Positions 7,575 through 8,111 of a stretch of 8,111 nt of DNA are shown here, one piece after another (within the stretch, counting starts at the first letter, position 1; each line of letters begins with the position of its first letter). The stretch is from RPQJ01 sp036277615. Lineage in GTDB: Bacteria > Pseudomonadota > Gammaproteobacteria > Steroidobacterales > Steroidobacteraceae. The position numbers and the translations under genes were made by a program. The stretch covers positions 1 through 8,111 of the forward strand of contig DASUMQ010000088.1 in the NCBI GenBank assembly GCA_036277615.1, given 5' to 3'. Under the pieces are notes generated by a model. That model had not been told where the DNA came from. It saw only the letters and a program-made list of their open reading frames with translations, and made no database searches.

Positions 7575-8111
7575 TCAGGTCTGGTTGAGCCAGGGCATGC
7601 GCGCGCGCAGCTGCGCGCCGACTTTCTCGATCGGGTGCGCGAGGTCCTTCTTGAGCAGCGCCTCGTACTTCCGGCGACCGGTCTTGTTCTCGCGGATCCA
7701 GACGCGCGCGAACTGGCCGTCCTGGATCTCCTTGAGGATCTTCTTCATTTCCTTCTTGGTGCCCGAGTTCACGACGCGGGGCCCGCGCGTGAGGTCACCC
7801 CATTTCGCGGTGTGGGAGATGTACTTGTGCATTTTCGCGAGGCCGCCTTCGTGCAGCAGGTCGACGATCAGCTTCAGCTCGTGCAGGCACTCGTAATAAG
7901 CGACCTCGGGTTGGTAGCCGGCCTCGACCAGCGTCTCGTAACCCTTGAGCACGAGCTCGGTAGCGCCGCCGCAGAGCACGGCCTGCTCGCCGAACAGGTC
8001 CGTCTCGGTCTCTTCCTTGAACGTGGTCTCGATCACGCCGGCGCGGGTGCCGCCGATGCCGTCTGCATAGGCCAGCGCCTTGGGCTTGGCCTTGCCCGAG
8101 GCGTCCTGCGC
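7575..8111 (-). CDS. ilvC: Ketol-acid reductoisomerase (class I), C-terminal part
   Basis: Isomerises and reduces acetolactate or acetohydroxybutyrate with NADPH, in the common valine/isoleucine pathway that also feeds leucine. Only the last 178 residues are in the window; the N-terminal Rossmann domain lies beyond the right edge. The frame runs to position 8111 without a stop. Numbered from the edge, it shows YADGIGGTRAGVIETTF (15-31), the metal ligands Asp38 and Glu42 in DLFGEQ, Glu74 and Glu78 in YYECLHELKLIVD, and Ser98 in ISHTAKWGD, which is the substrate-contacting serine of the knotted C-terminal domain. The end (HPIEKVGAQLRARMPWL) is that of the short class I enzyme, which is about 338 residues in full. 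It is the most upstream visible gene of the cluster; any promoter or leader is outside the window. Confidence 0.97.
   Translation of the reverse strand, partial: AQDASGKAKPKALAYADGIGGTRAGVIETTFKEETETDLFGEQAVLCGGATELVLKGYETLVEAGYQPEVAYYECLHELKLIVDLLHEGGLAKMHKYISHTAKWGDLTRGPRVVNSGTKKEMKKILKEIQDGQFARVWIRENKTGRRKYEALLKKDLAHPIEKVGAQLRARMPWLNQT

Overview
The window comes from a high-GC proteobacterial chromosome. The ilvC-leuA-leuC-leuD-leuB order, and a SAM-I-type leader in front of metX-metB, fit a gammaproteobacterium of the Xanthomonadales or a neighbouring order best. That placement rests on gene order and composition only. All genes are core amino-acid biosynthesis genes. I see no phage, transposon, CRISPR, tRNA or rRNA signal.

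Left part, + strand (1-2550): the window opens inside what looks like the 3' half of a SAM-I (S-box) riboswitch (about 1-50). A leader of roughly 185 bases follows, then two methionine genes: a MetX-family homoserine O-acyltransferase (237-1355, GTG start chosen) and a cystathionine gamma-synthase-type PLP enzyme, metB (1387-2550). Together they would activate homoserine and convert it with cysteine to cystathionine, with SAM repressing the transcript through the riboswitch.

Middle (2551-2850): a 300-base non-coding gap separates the convergent metB and leuB genes. It holds a strong hairpin whose T-tract lies on the - strand. About 160 bases upstream of that, on the same strand, is a TATACT -10-like element, so the gap may encode a small structured RNA. 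It also holds a perfect 9-base DnaA-box match just beyond the leuB stop.

Right part, - strand (2851-8111): a tightly packed branched-chain amino-acid cluster reads leftward: ilvC (3' part only, entering from the right edge), leuA, leuC, leuD, leuB. Gaps are about 42, 28 and 32 bases, and leuD and leuB overlap by four bases (ATGA). This set carries out ketol-acid reductoisomerisation (shared by valine, isoleucine and leucine) and the whole leucine-specific branch up to 2-ketoisocaproate, except for the final transamination.

I did not find a convincing undescribed system. The observations most worth following up are the truncated riboswitch with its long leader, and the possible small RNA in the convergent gap.
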